Shown here in pieces: positions 43,635 to 52,249 of a stretch of DNA of 64,000 nucleotides. Both the position numbers and the translations under genes were made by a program. Positions within the stretch are counted from its first letter, which is position 1. Each line of letters opens with the position of its first letter. The notes under the pieces are model-generated. The model saw nothing but the letters and a program-made list of their open reading frames with translations, made no database searches and was not told the origin of the DNA. Source of the DNA: Acidovorax radicis N35 (lineage in GTDB: Bacteria > Pseudomonadota > Gammaproteobacteria > Burkholderiales > Burkholderiaceae_C); assembly GCF_000204195.1 (NCBI RefSeq), contig NZ_AFBG01000021.1:310001-374000 (forward strand), given 5' to 3'.

Positions 43635-44405
43635 ATGAGCACCCACTACGAAACCCTGCCCCACGCTGAGACCTACCGCGAGGCGTTTGCGGTCGAACCC
43701 CCCGAGGCCCTGGGTGAACGCCACCTGTGGCCCCGAAAGCCGGGCTTTTTCATCGTGCACGCAACCACGGCTGCGGCCATCTCCCAGCCGGCAGTGGCCA
43801 AGGCGACAACCGATGTCGAGACCCATGCCCTGGCAGATGCCACCACAGAAGCGCCCGAATCCAACACCGAGCGCGTGCTCATACCCGCGCAGTGGGGCCT
43901 GGTGCCGCACTGGGTCAAGTCGGCGTCGGACGCCAAGCTCCGTGCGCCCAAACTCGTCAACGCCAAGTCCGATACCGCCTCCACCGGCACGGCGTTCCGC
44001 GACGCGTGGCTGGGCGGCCAGCGCTGCATCGTGCCCATGGCGGCGTTCTATGAAGACGACCTGCGCAGCGGCAAGGCCGTGCCCACCCGCATCGCCCGCG
44101 TGGACGGCAAACCCATGGGCGTGGCGGGCCTGTGGGCACGCTGGCAAGGCAGCGACGGCGAGGTAATCGTCAGCTACTGCCTGCTCACGGTGAACGCCAA
44201 CAACCACGCGCTGCTGCACCGCTACGGCCAGCCAGGCAGCGAGAAAAGCATGCCCGCCATCCTGAACGAAGGCGCCTACGACGCGTGGCTGACAGCCCGC
44301 CCCGAAAAGGCCAAGGAGTTCATGCGCCAGTACGCGGCCAACTGGCTGCTGGCCAACCCCGTCGAAAAGAAGTCGGACAAGGTGCCCAAAGGATTGTTGG
44401 GCTGA
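43635..44405 (+). CDS. SRAP/YedK-family protein lacking catalytic Cys2
   Basis: A 256-residue SOS response-associated peptidase-fold (YedK/HMCES) protein. These proteins use Cys2 to form a covalent bond with abasic sites in single-stranded DNA. Motifs present are 'LIPAQWGLVPHWVKSA', 'LVNAKSDTA' (the Asn), 'GQRCIVPMAAFYEDD' (the Glu) and 'SMPAILNEGAYDAWL'. The protein begins Met-Ser-Thr-His-Tyr where members of this branch usually read Met-Cys-x-His-Tyr, so the key Cys is replaced by Ser (AGC for TGC). The in-frame stretch upstream contains only repeat DNA. It may be inactive or act by binding alone. Confidence 0.85.
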   Translation: MSTHYETLPHAETYREAFAVEPPEALGERHLWPRKPGFFIVHATTAAAISQPAVAKATTDVETHALADATTEAPESNTERVLIPAQWGLVPHWVKSASDAKLRAPKLVNAKSDTASTGTAFRDAWLGGQRCIVPMAAFYEDDLRSGKAVPTRIARVDGKPMGVAGLWARWQGSDGEVIVSYCLLTVNANNHALLHRYGQPGSEKSMPAILNEGAYDAWLTARPEKAKEFMRQYAANWLLANPVEKKSDKVPKGLLG

Positions 44406-44528
44406 GCTGAACAAAGTTGCGCAGGCCGCCGCCGCAAGGACGCGAGGCGCCCACTGGGCCATTGGCTTGTGAGGCCGAGCCCTCTGATATTTCGTTGTAC
44501 TGAGGGATACAAATCAATACACTCGTTT

Positions 44529-44556
44529 CTGCGCGGGTTTGCCAACCCCCGCGCAG
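44529..44556. terminator. GC-rich hairpin between SRAP and beta-helix genes
   Basis: CTGCGCGGG and CCCGCGCAG form a perfect nine-base-pair stem with a ten-base loop. No T-run follows, so termination is uncertain; it could also structure the leader of the next gene. Confidence 0.35.
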
Positions 44557-44629
44557 GAACGTGGTGCCAGTCAATCAGCACGATCTATCAGCGGTTGGTT
44601 CATGTTCAGACTAAACGAAAGAGATCAAC

Positions 44630-45397
44630 ATGAAAAAGTCTTTCTCAAAATGGGGAGCATTGCTGTCGGTCGCGCTCTTGATGGGACTGAGTTCCTCGGT
44701 GTACGCGCAAGCAACACGAACCTGGGTGTCAGGCGTCGGCGACGACGCCAACCCCTGCAGCCGAACCGCACCCTGCAAAACATTTGCTGGGGCCATCAGT
44801 AAAACAGCGGCGGGCGGCGAAATCGACGTGTTGGATGATGGCGGGTTTGGGGGAGTCACCATCACAAAATCCATCACCATCAATGGCGGAGGCCATATTG
44901 CGGGTATCTTGGTAGCTGGCACGAATGGTGTTGTAATTAATGCTGCCACCACCGATGTGGTTATATTACGGGGGCTTACGTTCACGGGCACATCAGGTGC
45001 TCTTAACGCAGTCAGATACATGGCTGCCCGGTATGTCGTTGTAGAAGACAGCTCGATTTCAGGCTTCACCAACGGTATCAACATGCTCACTACGGTTGTG
45101 AATGGCCGAATGGATATCCGTAATGTGCAAATGACCAACGGAACCACCCTCGTTGGCACCACCGGTATCCACGTTGGGGCAGCCAACTCCATTGCCACCA
45201 TCAGCGATGTATCCGTTCGAGGCTACACAGACGGTATCACCACCCGCGGTGGCGTAACCTACTTGCGCGGCTCCACGATAGTTGCCAACAACACTGGCTA
45301 TAACAATATGGGTGGTAGTCTTTTATCTTTTGGTGACAATATGGTAAGTGGCAATGTGGTGAACGGCACGCCCACAGGAAGCATCCCGCATTTCTAA
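44630..45397 (+). CDS. exported right-handed beta-helix protein, function unknown
   Basis: A 255-residue protein with a signal peptide (residues 1-27, KKSFSKWGALLSVALLMG then SSSVYAQA). The mature part opens 'TRTWVSGVGDDANPCSRTAP' and then shows the Val/Ile/Gly periodicity of a right-handed parallel beta-helix ('GGVTITKSITINGGGHIAGI', 'VVVEDSSISGFTNGINM', 'ATISDVSVRGYTDGITT'). No lyase catalytic residues are evident. It sits at the edge of a more AT-rich patch. Such proteins act as adhesins, polysaccharide-binding proteins or carbohydrate lyases; I make no choice. Confidence 0.8.
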   Translation: MKKSFSKWGALLSVALLMGLSSSVYAQATRTWVSGVGDDANPCSRTAPCKTFAGAISKTAAGGEIDVLDDGGFGGVTITKSITINGGGHIAGILVAGTNGVVINAATTDVVILRGLTFTGTSGALNAVRYMAARYVVVEDSSISGFTNGINMLTTVVNGRMDIRNVQMTNGTTLVGTTGIHVGAANSIATISDVSVRGYTDGITTRGGVTYLRGSTIVANNTGYNNMGGSLLSFGDNMVSGNVVNGTPTGSIPHF

Positions 45398-45776
45398 AAA
45401 AATTGCATTTGTCTAGGGCATTTCCCATCTTCACTCCGGATGGGGAATCCCTGCTCAATCTTTTTGCCAAAAAATGGCTATAACCGCGCCCTCTTCTCGA
45501 TCAACGCGGTGCGCAGTTTGCGGGCAAGGCACATTGGTCGCATAAAGCTGGGTAGGTGAGATATCTATCCAGAATCACCGCGCCGTGCGCATTGAGACCG
45601 TGGGGCGCCCCGCTGCACTGTGAATGCTCGCAGCAACTGTGGTCAAGCTTGTGGAGCATGTTGATCCTTCCATTCTCGCGCTGCACAAGAGTTTCTCGAC
45701 TTGGCAAGGTCCCCACTGGTTGTCCCGTGGTCTGATCCGATCCAAACCTCTCGAGGTCACTTCATCTAAATTCCCC
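45398..45776. other. 379-bp intergenic region with hairpin and no gene
   Basis: An imperfect hairpin TTTCCCATC...GATGGGGAA followed by CTTTTTGCC lies at about 45419-45474 and may end the beta-helix transcript. The remainder (45480-45776) has short frames in several phases but no recognisable protein. Base composition changes from GC-rich to AT-rich near 45760, at the start of the acyltransferase gene. Confidence 0.5.
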
Positions 45777-46793
45777 ATGCTTGGATCGCTGCGTTTTTTG
45801 CTTGCTCTGTTTGTTGTCATAGCCCATTTAACCGGTGGCATGCCATTTTTCTCGCATTGGGGTGGCTTCGCGGTCTTTGGCTTTTACATGATATCGGGTT
45901 ATCTCATTACTTTGATTTTAAATGAGACATACCATTTCCGCCTCTCAGCCTTCGCACTCAACAGATTTTTACGCCTCTTCCCCATCTACTATATTGTGGC
46001 GATAGTCACTGCGTTCATCATTGCTTTCTCGAATAACGCAAGCGAATTTCACCCCGCATGGAAGCTTCAAACAAGATGGGTAGATATTCTCGGAAATAGT
46101 CTGATAATCCCGTTTGAATTCTATAACTCATCTTTCCGCCTGGTACCTCCCACTTGGTCCGTTGCGGTCGAATTAATTAATTATTTTATACTCTGGGCGA
46201 TTGGGGCCAGAAGCAGAGCGCTGGCAATATTATTATTTTTGGTCGCTTTCACGTACCATCTTGCAAGCTTTCTGAGTGGGGCAGGCTGGGGACAACGCTA
46301 CTCACCCTTTTATGCTGCTCTTTTGCCATTTTCCGTGGGGGCAATCATCTATTTTTCCCAGAATTCTATAATTATCCTACGCCGACAGCAAATAATCTAT
46401 TTGAGAAGATTTTCATGCACTATCTGGCTAGGCAATCTGGTACTCTGTGGTTTCATGGGAGGCTTGAACAGTCGATTTTTTGAGTTATTTTCCTATATCA
46501 ACCTCTGCTCGCTCGCCATTTTTCTCTGCACCAATATTCGCCTACCATCAAGCGACGCTCCAATCAGCCTATGGGATAAACGGCTCGGCGATCTCGCGTA
46601 TCCGGTATTTCTTACACATTGGGTCGTTGGCTTCGTAGTGGGCCAAGTGTTCCTGGATGGACAGCACCGAGGATTACTCTTGTTCACAGTTTCCCTACTT
46701 CCAATCATTGCAATTTCTTATGCATTGTCCGAAATTGCAGACCGAATGATTGAGCCGTTGCGAACCAAGGTAAGAAGCGGACTCAAGTCCTGA
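45777..46793 (+). CDS. acyltransferase family 3 membrane protein
   Basis: A 338-residue multi-spanning protein of the OafA/NodX acyltransferase group, which O-acetylates cell-surface sugars. The start 'MLGSLRFLLALFVVIAHLTG' contains the catalytic-type His, followed by 'GGFAVFGFYMISGYLITLIL', 'FALNRFLRLFPIYYIVAIV' and about ten membrane helices. The ATG at 45777 begins the family motif, although the frame is open upstream. Codon use is clearly more AT-rich (many TTT, ATT, AAT) than in its neighbours, indicating acquisition from another lineage. It stands alone. Confidence 0.9.
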   Translation: MLGSLRFLLALFVVIAHLTGGMPFFSHWGGFAVFGFYMISGYLITLILNETYHFRLSAFALNRFLRLFPIYYIVAIVTAFIIAFSNNASEFHPAWKLQTRWVDILGNSLIIPFEFYNSSFRLVPPTWSVAVELINYFILWAIGARSRALAILLFLVAFTYHLASFLSGAGWGQRYSPFYAALLPFSVGAIIYFSQNSIIILRRQQIIYLRRFSCTIWLGNLVLCGFMGGLNSRFFELFSYINLCSLAIFLCTNIRLPSSDAPISLWDKRLGDLAYPVFLTHWVVGFVVGQVFLDGQHRGLLLFTVSLLPIIAISYALSEIADRMIEPLRTKVRSGLKS

Positions 46794-47203
46794 AAGAGCC
46801 TTCCCGGCAGCAGGCGTTTCATCACAGTCACTGACGTAAAGGTCGAGCGTTAACGACCAGGGATTGCTTCTCTCCTCGGAAAGCAAACATTGGTCATTGG
46901 CTAGAGACGCCTCCAGCCAATGACCGCACGGTGCGAACTGGCTGCTACGGCCTTGGGATCTTCTGCACGAACGGAGAAGTCCGTGCGCGCCGCGGATCGG
47001 GAAAGGCGGCAGGGCGCAAAGCAGGGCAACAGCTGTGACTATTGCAATCTCGATGCCCTTGGAGCTGGTGACAAGGACAAACCTCTATGCCCTCCGAGAA
47101 TGGACGACGAGGTTCCGAGGGCTTGCGGGGCCGGCCCAGCAAGCACCTTGGCATCCGACCGCCAGGACTTCATTGCAGACAGTGCCCTGCGCAATGAGTC
47201 CGC
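46794..47203. other. 410-bp region without a supported gene
   Basis: Open frames exist in both directions (for example 46920-47207 plus) but their translations show no domain, and their start sites lack a ribosome binding site. The base composition returns to GC-rich near 46930. The only clear structure is a hairpin at 46892-46925. It may be the scar of a transfer event that brought the acyltransferase gene. Confidence 0.5.
46892..46925. repeat. 11-bp perfect inverted repeat
   Basis: GGTCATTGGCT and AGCCAATGACC are separated by 12 bases, about 100 bases after the acyltransferase stop. No T-run follows on the plus strand. It lies where base composition changes. Confidence 0.5.
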
Positions 47204-47815
47204 CTAGCCGCCCACCTGCAACTGCGGCTCCCCCAGCGACAGCATCAGACGGTTCGCCCAGTTGAAGAACGCCGCGCCGTGCAGCGCGTCGGAGATCGCA
47301 AAGTCATCAAGCCCTGCGGCGCGCAGGTTGTCGATGTGCGTGCCGTCCAGCGCCGCGGGCGTGGCGGTGAGCGCCACCGACGCCCCGACGATGGCGTTCC
47401 AGCGCGGGTCCAGATCCGCCCCGACACCCTCGTCCAGCAGGCGCTGCACATCGGCCTGGCGGTGCGAGAAGTGCGAGGCAAAACGCGCATGGACCGACGC
47501 GCAGTAGACGCAGCCGTTGGCGCGCGACGTGGCCGTGGCCGACAGCTCGCGCTCCGCCCGGGGCAGGCCGGCATCCGGGTTGTAGAAGATGTCCTTGTCG
47601 GTGCGGGTGCGTGCGCCCAGCGTGTCCGGGTCGCGCGCCAGCAGGCGAAAGTACGGCGACTTGGCACGTGCCGCGTCCACCAGGCCGGCATAGTGGCGCT
47701 CGGTCAACTCGTCCTCGGGCAGCGGTGGAAGCCAGGGCAGCCATTCGAGCTGCGCCTGTGTGAAGGCCGTGGGCTCATGGTTGTCGGGGTGGGTGATGAC
47801 GGCGGTATCGCTCAT
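47204..47815 (-). CDS. alkylhydroperoxidase-domain protein, Avi_7169 family
   Basis: A 203-residue all-helical protein of the AhpD/carboxymuconolactone decarboxylase class. The redox motif is complete: 'ANGCVYCASVHARFASHFSH' (Cys-x2-Cys-x2-His). It resembles the Avi_7169 peroxidase-like family, whose genes are found with peptide-type ABC transporters and a luciferase-like monooxygenase, as here. Its start overlaps the preceding gene by four bases (ATGA). It is the last gene of the operon; the likely role is peroxide or thiol redox chemistry linked to the monooxygenase. Confidence 0.88.
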   Translation of the reverse strand: MSDTAVITHPDNHEPTAFTQAQLEWLPWLPPLPEDELTERHYAGLVDAARAKSPYFRLLARDPDTLGARTRTDKDIFYNPDAGLPRAERELSATATSRANGCVYCASVHARFASHFSHRQADVQRLLDEGVGADLDPRWNAIVGASVALTATPAALDGTHIDNLRAAGLDDFAISDALHGAAFFNWANRLMLSLGEPQLQVGG

Positions 47816-48495
47816 GGCTGGGCCTCTGCGGTGTGGGGGGTGGACGACGACGCGGCAGGTGCCGGATGCGCTGCAAGCAGGCGCAGGCCCACCACCACGC
47901 GGATCTGGAACGACAGGAACGCCACGAGCTGCGACAGGACCACGATGTCGGTGGCCGACCAGCCTGCGTGCAGCAGCGCCTGCAAAGCCTCGGGGCTGGC
48001 GTCGCGCGGGTGGAAGGTGAGCAGGTGCGCATGCGCCAGGCCCGCCGACAGACGCGTGCCCAGCACGGCGCGCTGCGCCTCGCCCACGGCGTAGGCGGGA
48101 CCGTCGGTGTTCTCGCGGCTCAGCGGGCCGGCGGGGTAGTGGCCGTACGGGCCCTGCGCTGCGCCCCGGCTGACCTCGGCTGCGATGGCGGAGGCCAGCC
48201 CCGCACCTGCGTCCTGCGCGACCAGTGCGGCGGCATAGAACGCCGCTGCGTCCGGCTGCTGGTGCAGGCCTGCGACGAAGGCCGCGACCGCCAGGCGCTC
48301 CGCCAGCGTGACGGTGCCCGGCGCCGGCGCGGTGGGCGCGAACAACGCACGGTAGCTCGCTTGCGCATGGGTACGCGCCTCCAGGCGGTGGCGGCGGATG
48401 GTGTCCAGGGGGTCGCCGGGCTCAATGCCGGCGAGCAGGTCGATCACATCGGGCAATGTGTGGCTCGGCGGGGGGGATGGGTTGGCTTGGCTCAT
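47812..48495 (-). CDS. CMD-domain protein, Avi_7170 family
   Basis: A 227-residue protein with the carboxymuconolactone-decarboxylase helical fold ('LPDVIDLLAGIEPGDPLDTI' at the start, then 'DASPEALQALLHAGWSATDI'). Unlike its neighbour it has no Cys at all, so it cannot be a redox enzyme of the AhpD type and may serve as partner subunit. It overlaps the genes on both sides by four bases, so the three are translationally coupled. Confidence 0.85.
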   Translation of the reverse strand: MSQANPSPPPSHTLPDVIDLLAGIEPGDPLDTIRRHRLEARTHAQASYRALFAPTAPAPGTVTLAERLAVAAFVAGLHQQPDAAAFYAAALVAQDAGAGLASAIAAEVSRGAAQGPYGHYPAGPLSRENTDGPAYAVGEAQRAVLGTRLSAGLAHAHLLTFHPRDASPEALQALLHAGWSATDIVVLSQLVAFLSFQIRVVVGLRLLAAHPAPAASSSTPHTAEAQP

Positions 48496-49604
48496 GCAAA
48501 GGCCTCGGTACGGGTTGCGGAAGAAGGAAGGGCCACGGATGCGGCAGTGGCGTTGCCGGGCTGTTTGCGCACCCAGCCCAGCGCCGGTGCGACGTGGGTG
48601 GCCGTGAGTTCGATGGAGCGCAGGATGTGCGCATGTGGCGGGTCCACCGAATGCACCTGGAACACGATGTCGGTGGTGCGCGCCAGCGCCGTGTCGGCCT
48701 GCAGCGAGGCGATCACGTCGTCGGGCGTGCCCACGTGCACGTCGTAGGCGGCGATCAGGGTCTCCAGCGGCGCATCGGGCCCCGGGCGATTGGCCTGCCC
48801 AGGCTGCGTAGCTGCCGCAAAACGTGCCACCGAGCGACGCAGGCCCACGTCGGCCAGCCTCAAGGCCTCCTTGCGGTCGTCGGCCACGAACAGGCTGCGC
48901 GAGCCGACGATGCGCGGCGTGGCGCCCCCAGGCAGCGCGGCCAGGTAGGCGTCGATGATGGGGTGCTGCAGGTCGTGCAGCGCGGCGCTCGGTGCCTCGG
49001 CCGTGCGCGGCTGGGTGCGCGACAGCATCAGCCCGTCGCCCGCCTGCCCCGCGCGCTCGCCGCCCGCCACCGAGAACGTGGCCTGCCAGATGCGGCCCAG
49101 CAGCTGCTCCGCCGCCGGGTACAGCCGGTCGCCGCCCGGCAGGGGCCGACCAGCCCAGGCCTCGCGCACCAGGGCCAGGTGGCGCGCATAGACCGCACTG
49201 CGGTCGTTGCTGGTGATGCCGAAGGCCGCGAACGACTCGGGCGTGCCGCCCGTGCCCACGCCTAGCTCCAGCCGCCCGCCCGAGAGCAGGTCGAGCACGA
49301 TGGCGTCCTCGGCCACGCGCACCGCGTTCTCCATGGGCAGGGTCACGATGCCGGTGCCCAGGCGGATGCGCTGCGTGCGCGCCGCCACGTGGGCCAGAAA
49401 AACGAAGGGCGAGGGCAGGCCGCCTTCGTGCTCGTGAAAGTGGTGCTGCGCCACCCAGGCAGAGTCGAAGCCGAAGGCCTCGGCATGGGCGATCTGCTCG
49501 GTCACCAGCCGGTAGCGTTCGCCCGCAGGCGCGTCGTCAAGCAGCCTGCTGAAGAAGCCCAGGCGCTTGGGTGGTGTGGGTTGCGTAGGTGTCGAGAGGG
49601 TCAT
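48492..49604 (-). CDS. luciferase-like FMN-dependent monooxygenase, KPN_01858 family
   Basis: A 370-residue TIM-barrel flavin monooxygenase ('HAEAFGFDSAWVAQHHFHEH', 'RIRLGTGIVTLPMENAVRVA', 'LDLLSGGRLELGVGTGG'). Relatives such as SsuD split sulfonates. This branch (KPN_01858) is found with a dedicated peptide-type ABC importer. The ATG at 49604 begins the family sequence and lies within the ATPase gene, overlapping it by 68 bases in another frame. The operon setting and the sulfur genes nearby suggest oxidation of an imported organosulfur compound; the substrate is not known. Confidence 0.88.
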   Translation of the reverse strand: MTLSTPTQPTPPKRLGFFSRLLDDAPAGERYRLVTEQIAHAEAFGFDSAWVAQHHFHEHEGGLPSPFVFLAHVAARTQRIRLGTGIVTLPMENAVRVAEDAIVLDLLSGGRLELGVGTGGTPESFAAFGITSNDRSAVYARHLALVREAWAGRPLPGGDRLYPAAEQLLGRIWQATFSVAGGERAGQAGDGLMLSRTQPRTAEAPSAALHDLQHPIIDAYLAALPGGATPRIVGSRSLFVADDRKEALRLADVGLRRSVARFAAATQPGQANRPGPDAPLETLIAAYDVHVGTPDDVIASLQADTALARTTDIVFQVHSVDPPHAHILRSIELTATHVAPALGWVRKQPGNATAASVALPSSATRTEAFA

Positions 49605-51261
49605 GGTGAGGGTGGTGGTTCTTCTTGCCGGGGATGGCGTCGATGAGTTCGCGCGTGTAGTCGCTGCCGGGGCGCAGGAACACGTCTTCCACGCGCCCCG
49701 CATCCACCTGGCGGCCGCCCTGCAGCACCGAGACGGTGTCCGCGATCTGGCGCACCACGGCCAGGTCGTGCGAGATGAAGAGGTAGGTCAGGCCCAGGTC
49801 GCGCTGCAGCGTCTCCAGCAGCGCCAGGATCTGCGCCTGCACGGTCACGTCCAGGGCCGACACCGCCTCGTCGAGCACCAGCACGCGCGGCTGCAGCACC
49901 AAGGCGCGCGCAATGGCCACGCGCTGGCGCTGCCCGCCCGACAGGGCGCGCGGGCGGCGCTCCAGCACGGCCGGCGGCAGGCCCACGCGGGCCAGGATGT
50001 CGTGCACGCGGCGCGCGCGCTCGGCGGCGGGCAGCGGCTCGAAATTGAGCAGGGGCTCTTCGATGATCTGAAAGATGGTCTGCCGCGGGTCCAGCGAGCT
50101 GAACGGGTTCTGGTAGACCAGTTGCACCGTGCGGCGGAACTGCCGCAAGGCCTCGCCACGCAGGGTGGTGAGGTCCGTGCCCTCGATGACGATGCGGCCC
50201 GCCGTGGGCTGGCGAAAGCCCACCACGTCGCGGATGGTGGTGGTCTTGCCCGAGCCCGACTCGCCCACGATGGCGTGCGTGGTGCCACGCCGCACGCGGA
50301 ACGACACGCCGTCCACCGCGCGGAACGGTTTCTTGCGTCCCGCCACCGCAAAGTCGTGCACCAGGCCGTCCACCACGATGGCGAAGTCTTCGGGCCGCTC
50401 GGGCGCGTCGTTGGCCGCGGCGCCACGGGCCGGGCGAAACGCCCCCTGCGCAAGCGACGGCGCATCGGCCAGCAGCTTGCGCGTGTAGGCGCTGTGCGGG
50501 TTGCGCAGCACGCTGGCCGTGTCGCCCTGCTCCTGGATGCGCCCGCCCTGCAGCACCACCAGCCGGTTGGCCCGGTCGGCCGCCACGCCCAGGTCGTGCG
50601 TGACCAGCAGCACGGCGGTGCCGAACTCGCTGCGCAGCTCGTCGATGAGGTCAAGGATGCGCCGCTGCACCGTCACGTCGAGCGCGCTGGTGGGCTCGTC
50701 GGCAATGATGAGCGCGGGCTGCAGCGCAATGGCAATGGCAATCAGCACGCGCTGCTTCATGCCGCCCGACAGCTCGTGCGGGTACTGCCGCGCACGCAGC
50801 TCGGGCTGCGACAGGCCCACCTTGGCCAGCAGCTCGACCACACGCCGCGCGATGGCCTGGCGGTCGCCGTAGCGGTGGATCTTCAAGATCTCGCCCACCT
50901 GCTCGCCCACCGTGCGCACGGGGTTGAGCGAGCTGGTCGGGTCCTGCGGGATGAGGCTCACCACGCGGCCGCGCACCGTGTCGAAGCGGTCGGGCGACCA
51001 GCCGGCGATGTCCGTGCCGTTGAGCCGGATCGCCCCGTGCTCCACCCGGCCGTTGTCGGCCAGCAGGCCGATGATGGACTGCGCCGTGGTGGTCTTGCCG
51101 GAGCCCGACTCGCCCACCAGCGCCACGACCTCGCCAGGCGCGATCGCGAACGACACGCCGTGCACGACGCGCTGCTCGTGGTCCTTGTCGCGGTAGGTGA
51201 TGGAGAGGTTCTCCACCTCCAGCACAGGCGGCGGCGCAACGGCCTGGGCGATGGCGGTCAT
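49537..51261 (-). CDS. fused double ABC ATPase of a peptide-type importer
   Basis: A 574-residue protein with two complete ABC domains in the order DppD-like then DppF-like: Walker A 'GESGSGKTTTAQ' and signature 'LSGGMKQRVLIAIAI' in the first, 'GESGSGKTTTIRD' and 'LSGGQRQRVAIARAL' in the second. The fusion resembles GsiA/YejF. The start overlaps the DppC-like gene by four bases. The end overlaps the monooxygenase gene by 68 bases, with a His-rich tail (KKNHHPHHDP) that probably results from the overlap. Confidence 0.93.
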   Translation of the reverse strand: MTAIAQAVAPPPVLEVENLSITYRDKDHEQRVVHGVSFAIAPGEVVALVGESGSGKTTTAQSIIGLLADNGRVEHGAIRLNGTDIAGWSPDRFDTVRGRVVSLIPQDPTSSLNPVRTVGEQVGEILKIHRYGDRQAIARRVVELLAKVGLSQPELRARQYPHELSGGMKQRVLIAIAIALQPALIIADEPTSALDVTVQRRILDLIDELRSEFGTAVLLVTHDLGVAADRANRLVVLQGGRIQEQGDTASVLRNPHSAYTRKLLADAPSLAQGAFRPARGAAANDAPERPEDFAIVVDGLVHDFAVAGRKKPFRAVDGVSFRVRRGTTHAIVGESGSGKTTTIRDVVGFRQPTAGRIVIEGTDLTTLRGEALRQFRRTVQLVYQNPFSSLDPRQTIFQIIEEPLLNFEPLPAAERARRVHDILARVGLPPAVLERRPRALSGGQRQRVAIARALVLQPRVLVLDEAVSALDVTVQAQILALLETLQRDLGLTYLFISHDLAVVRQIADTVSVLQGGRQVDAGRVEDVFLRPGSDYTRELIDAIPGKKNHHPHHDPLDTYATHTTQAPGLLQQAA

Positions 51262-52238
51262 GCGCGCCCCTTCGTCAACGCCACGCTGATGCGGTTGGCC
51301 GCCAGCACCACGGCCACTACCACCAGCCCGGGTACGGTGGTGAGCCACCAGGCCGTCGAGATGTAGTTGCGCCCTTCGGCGATGAGCAGGCCCCACTCGG
51401 GTGTGGGCGGCGGTGCGCCGTAGCCCAAAAACCCCAGCGTCGAGATCGACAGGATGGCCGAGCCGAACTGCAGCGCCGCCATGGCGATCACCGAGGTGAG
51501 CGAGTTGGGCAGCACGTGGCGCCACAGCACGGCACCAAAGCGCCCGCCGCTGCCAAAGGCCGCCTCCACATAGTCGGAACAGCGCACGCGCACCACCTCG
51601 GACCGTGTAAGCCGCGCAAAGCTGGCCACCGACGCCACGCCCACGGCCACCGCGGCATTCAGCGTGCCAAAGCCCAGGATGATGATGATGGACAGCGACA
51701 GCAGCAGCGAGGGCACCGACAGCAGCACGTCGACGGTGCGCATGATCACGTCCTCCACCCACCCGCCAATGGAGCCGGCCAGCACGCCGAGCAGCGTGCC
51801 CAGCACCAGCCCCACGGCCACCGCCAGGAACGCGCCCGACAGCGAATGCACCGCACCGAACACCAGCCGCGCATAGCCGTCGCGCCCCAGCGCATCCGTG
51901 CCCAGCCAGTGCGCAGCCGACGGCGCCTGTAGTTGCTGGCCGGCCACGCCCACCGTGGCGCTGTAGCTGGTGAAGACACCGGGCGCGACGGCCCACAGCG
52001 CCACCAACGCAAGAACGCCCCAGGCCAGCCACAGGCTGATGGGTGCGCTGCGCGCGCGCTGCACCAAGCGGCGGCCCCATGTGCCGCTGTGCGCGCGCGG
52101 CGGCGGGGCGGCAGGGATGGGCACCGTGGGCACCACTACAGCAGCAGGCGCCGCCACAGCGCGCTCGAAGCGATGCGGGGCAGGCTGTGCGGCGCCCGTG
52201 AAAGCGCCCAGGTGGGCGGTCGAAGACGTGGTGGTCAT
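51258..52238 (-). CDS. ABC importer permease (DppC type)
   Basis: A 326-residue inner-membrane permease. A Pro/Ala-rich cytoplasmic leader of about 65 residues precedes the first helix. 'WLGTDALGRDGYARLVFGAV' is the DppC signature and 'CSDYVEAAFGSGGRFGAVLW' the coupling loop, then 'LGFLGYGAPPPTPEWGLLIA'. It starts 11 bases after the DppB-type gene and overlaps the ATPase gene by four bases. Confidence 0.92.
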   Translation of the reverse strand: MTTTSSTAHLGAFTGAAQPAPHRFERAVAAPAAVVVPTVPIPAAPPPRAHSGTWGRRLVQRARSAPISLWLAWGVLALVALWAVAPGVFTSYSATVGVAGQQLQAPSAAHWLGTDALGRDGYARLVFGAVHSLSGAFLAVAVGLVLGTLLGVLAGSIGGWVEDVIMRTVDVLLSVPSLLLSLSIIIILGFGTLNAAVAVGVASVASFARLTRSEVVRVRCSDYVEAAFGSGGRFGAVLWRHVLPNSLTSVIAMAALQFGSAILSISTLGFLGYGAPPPTPEWGLLIAEGRNYISTAWWLTTVPGLVVVAVVLAANRISVALTKGRA

Positions 52239-52249
52239 ACGGTATCTCC

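Noticed and set aside
46920..47207. 95-codon plus-strand frame between the acyltransferase and the sulfur operon
   Set aside because: No ribosome binding site, no domain, and the composition is that of non-coding GC-rich DNA; a transposase remnant was considered but no motif was found.
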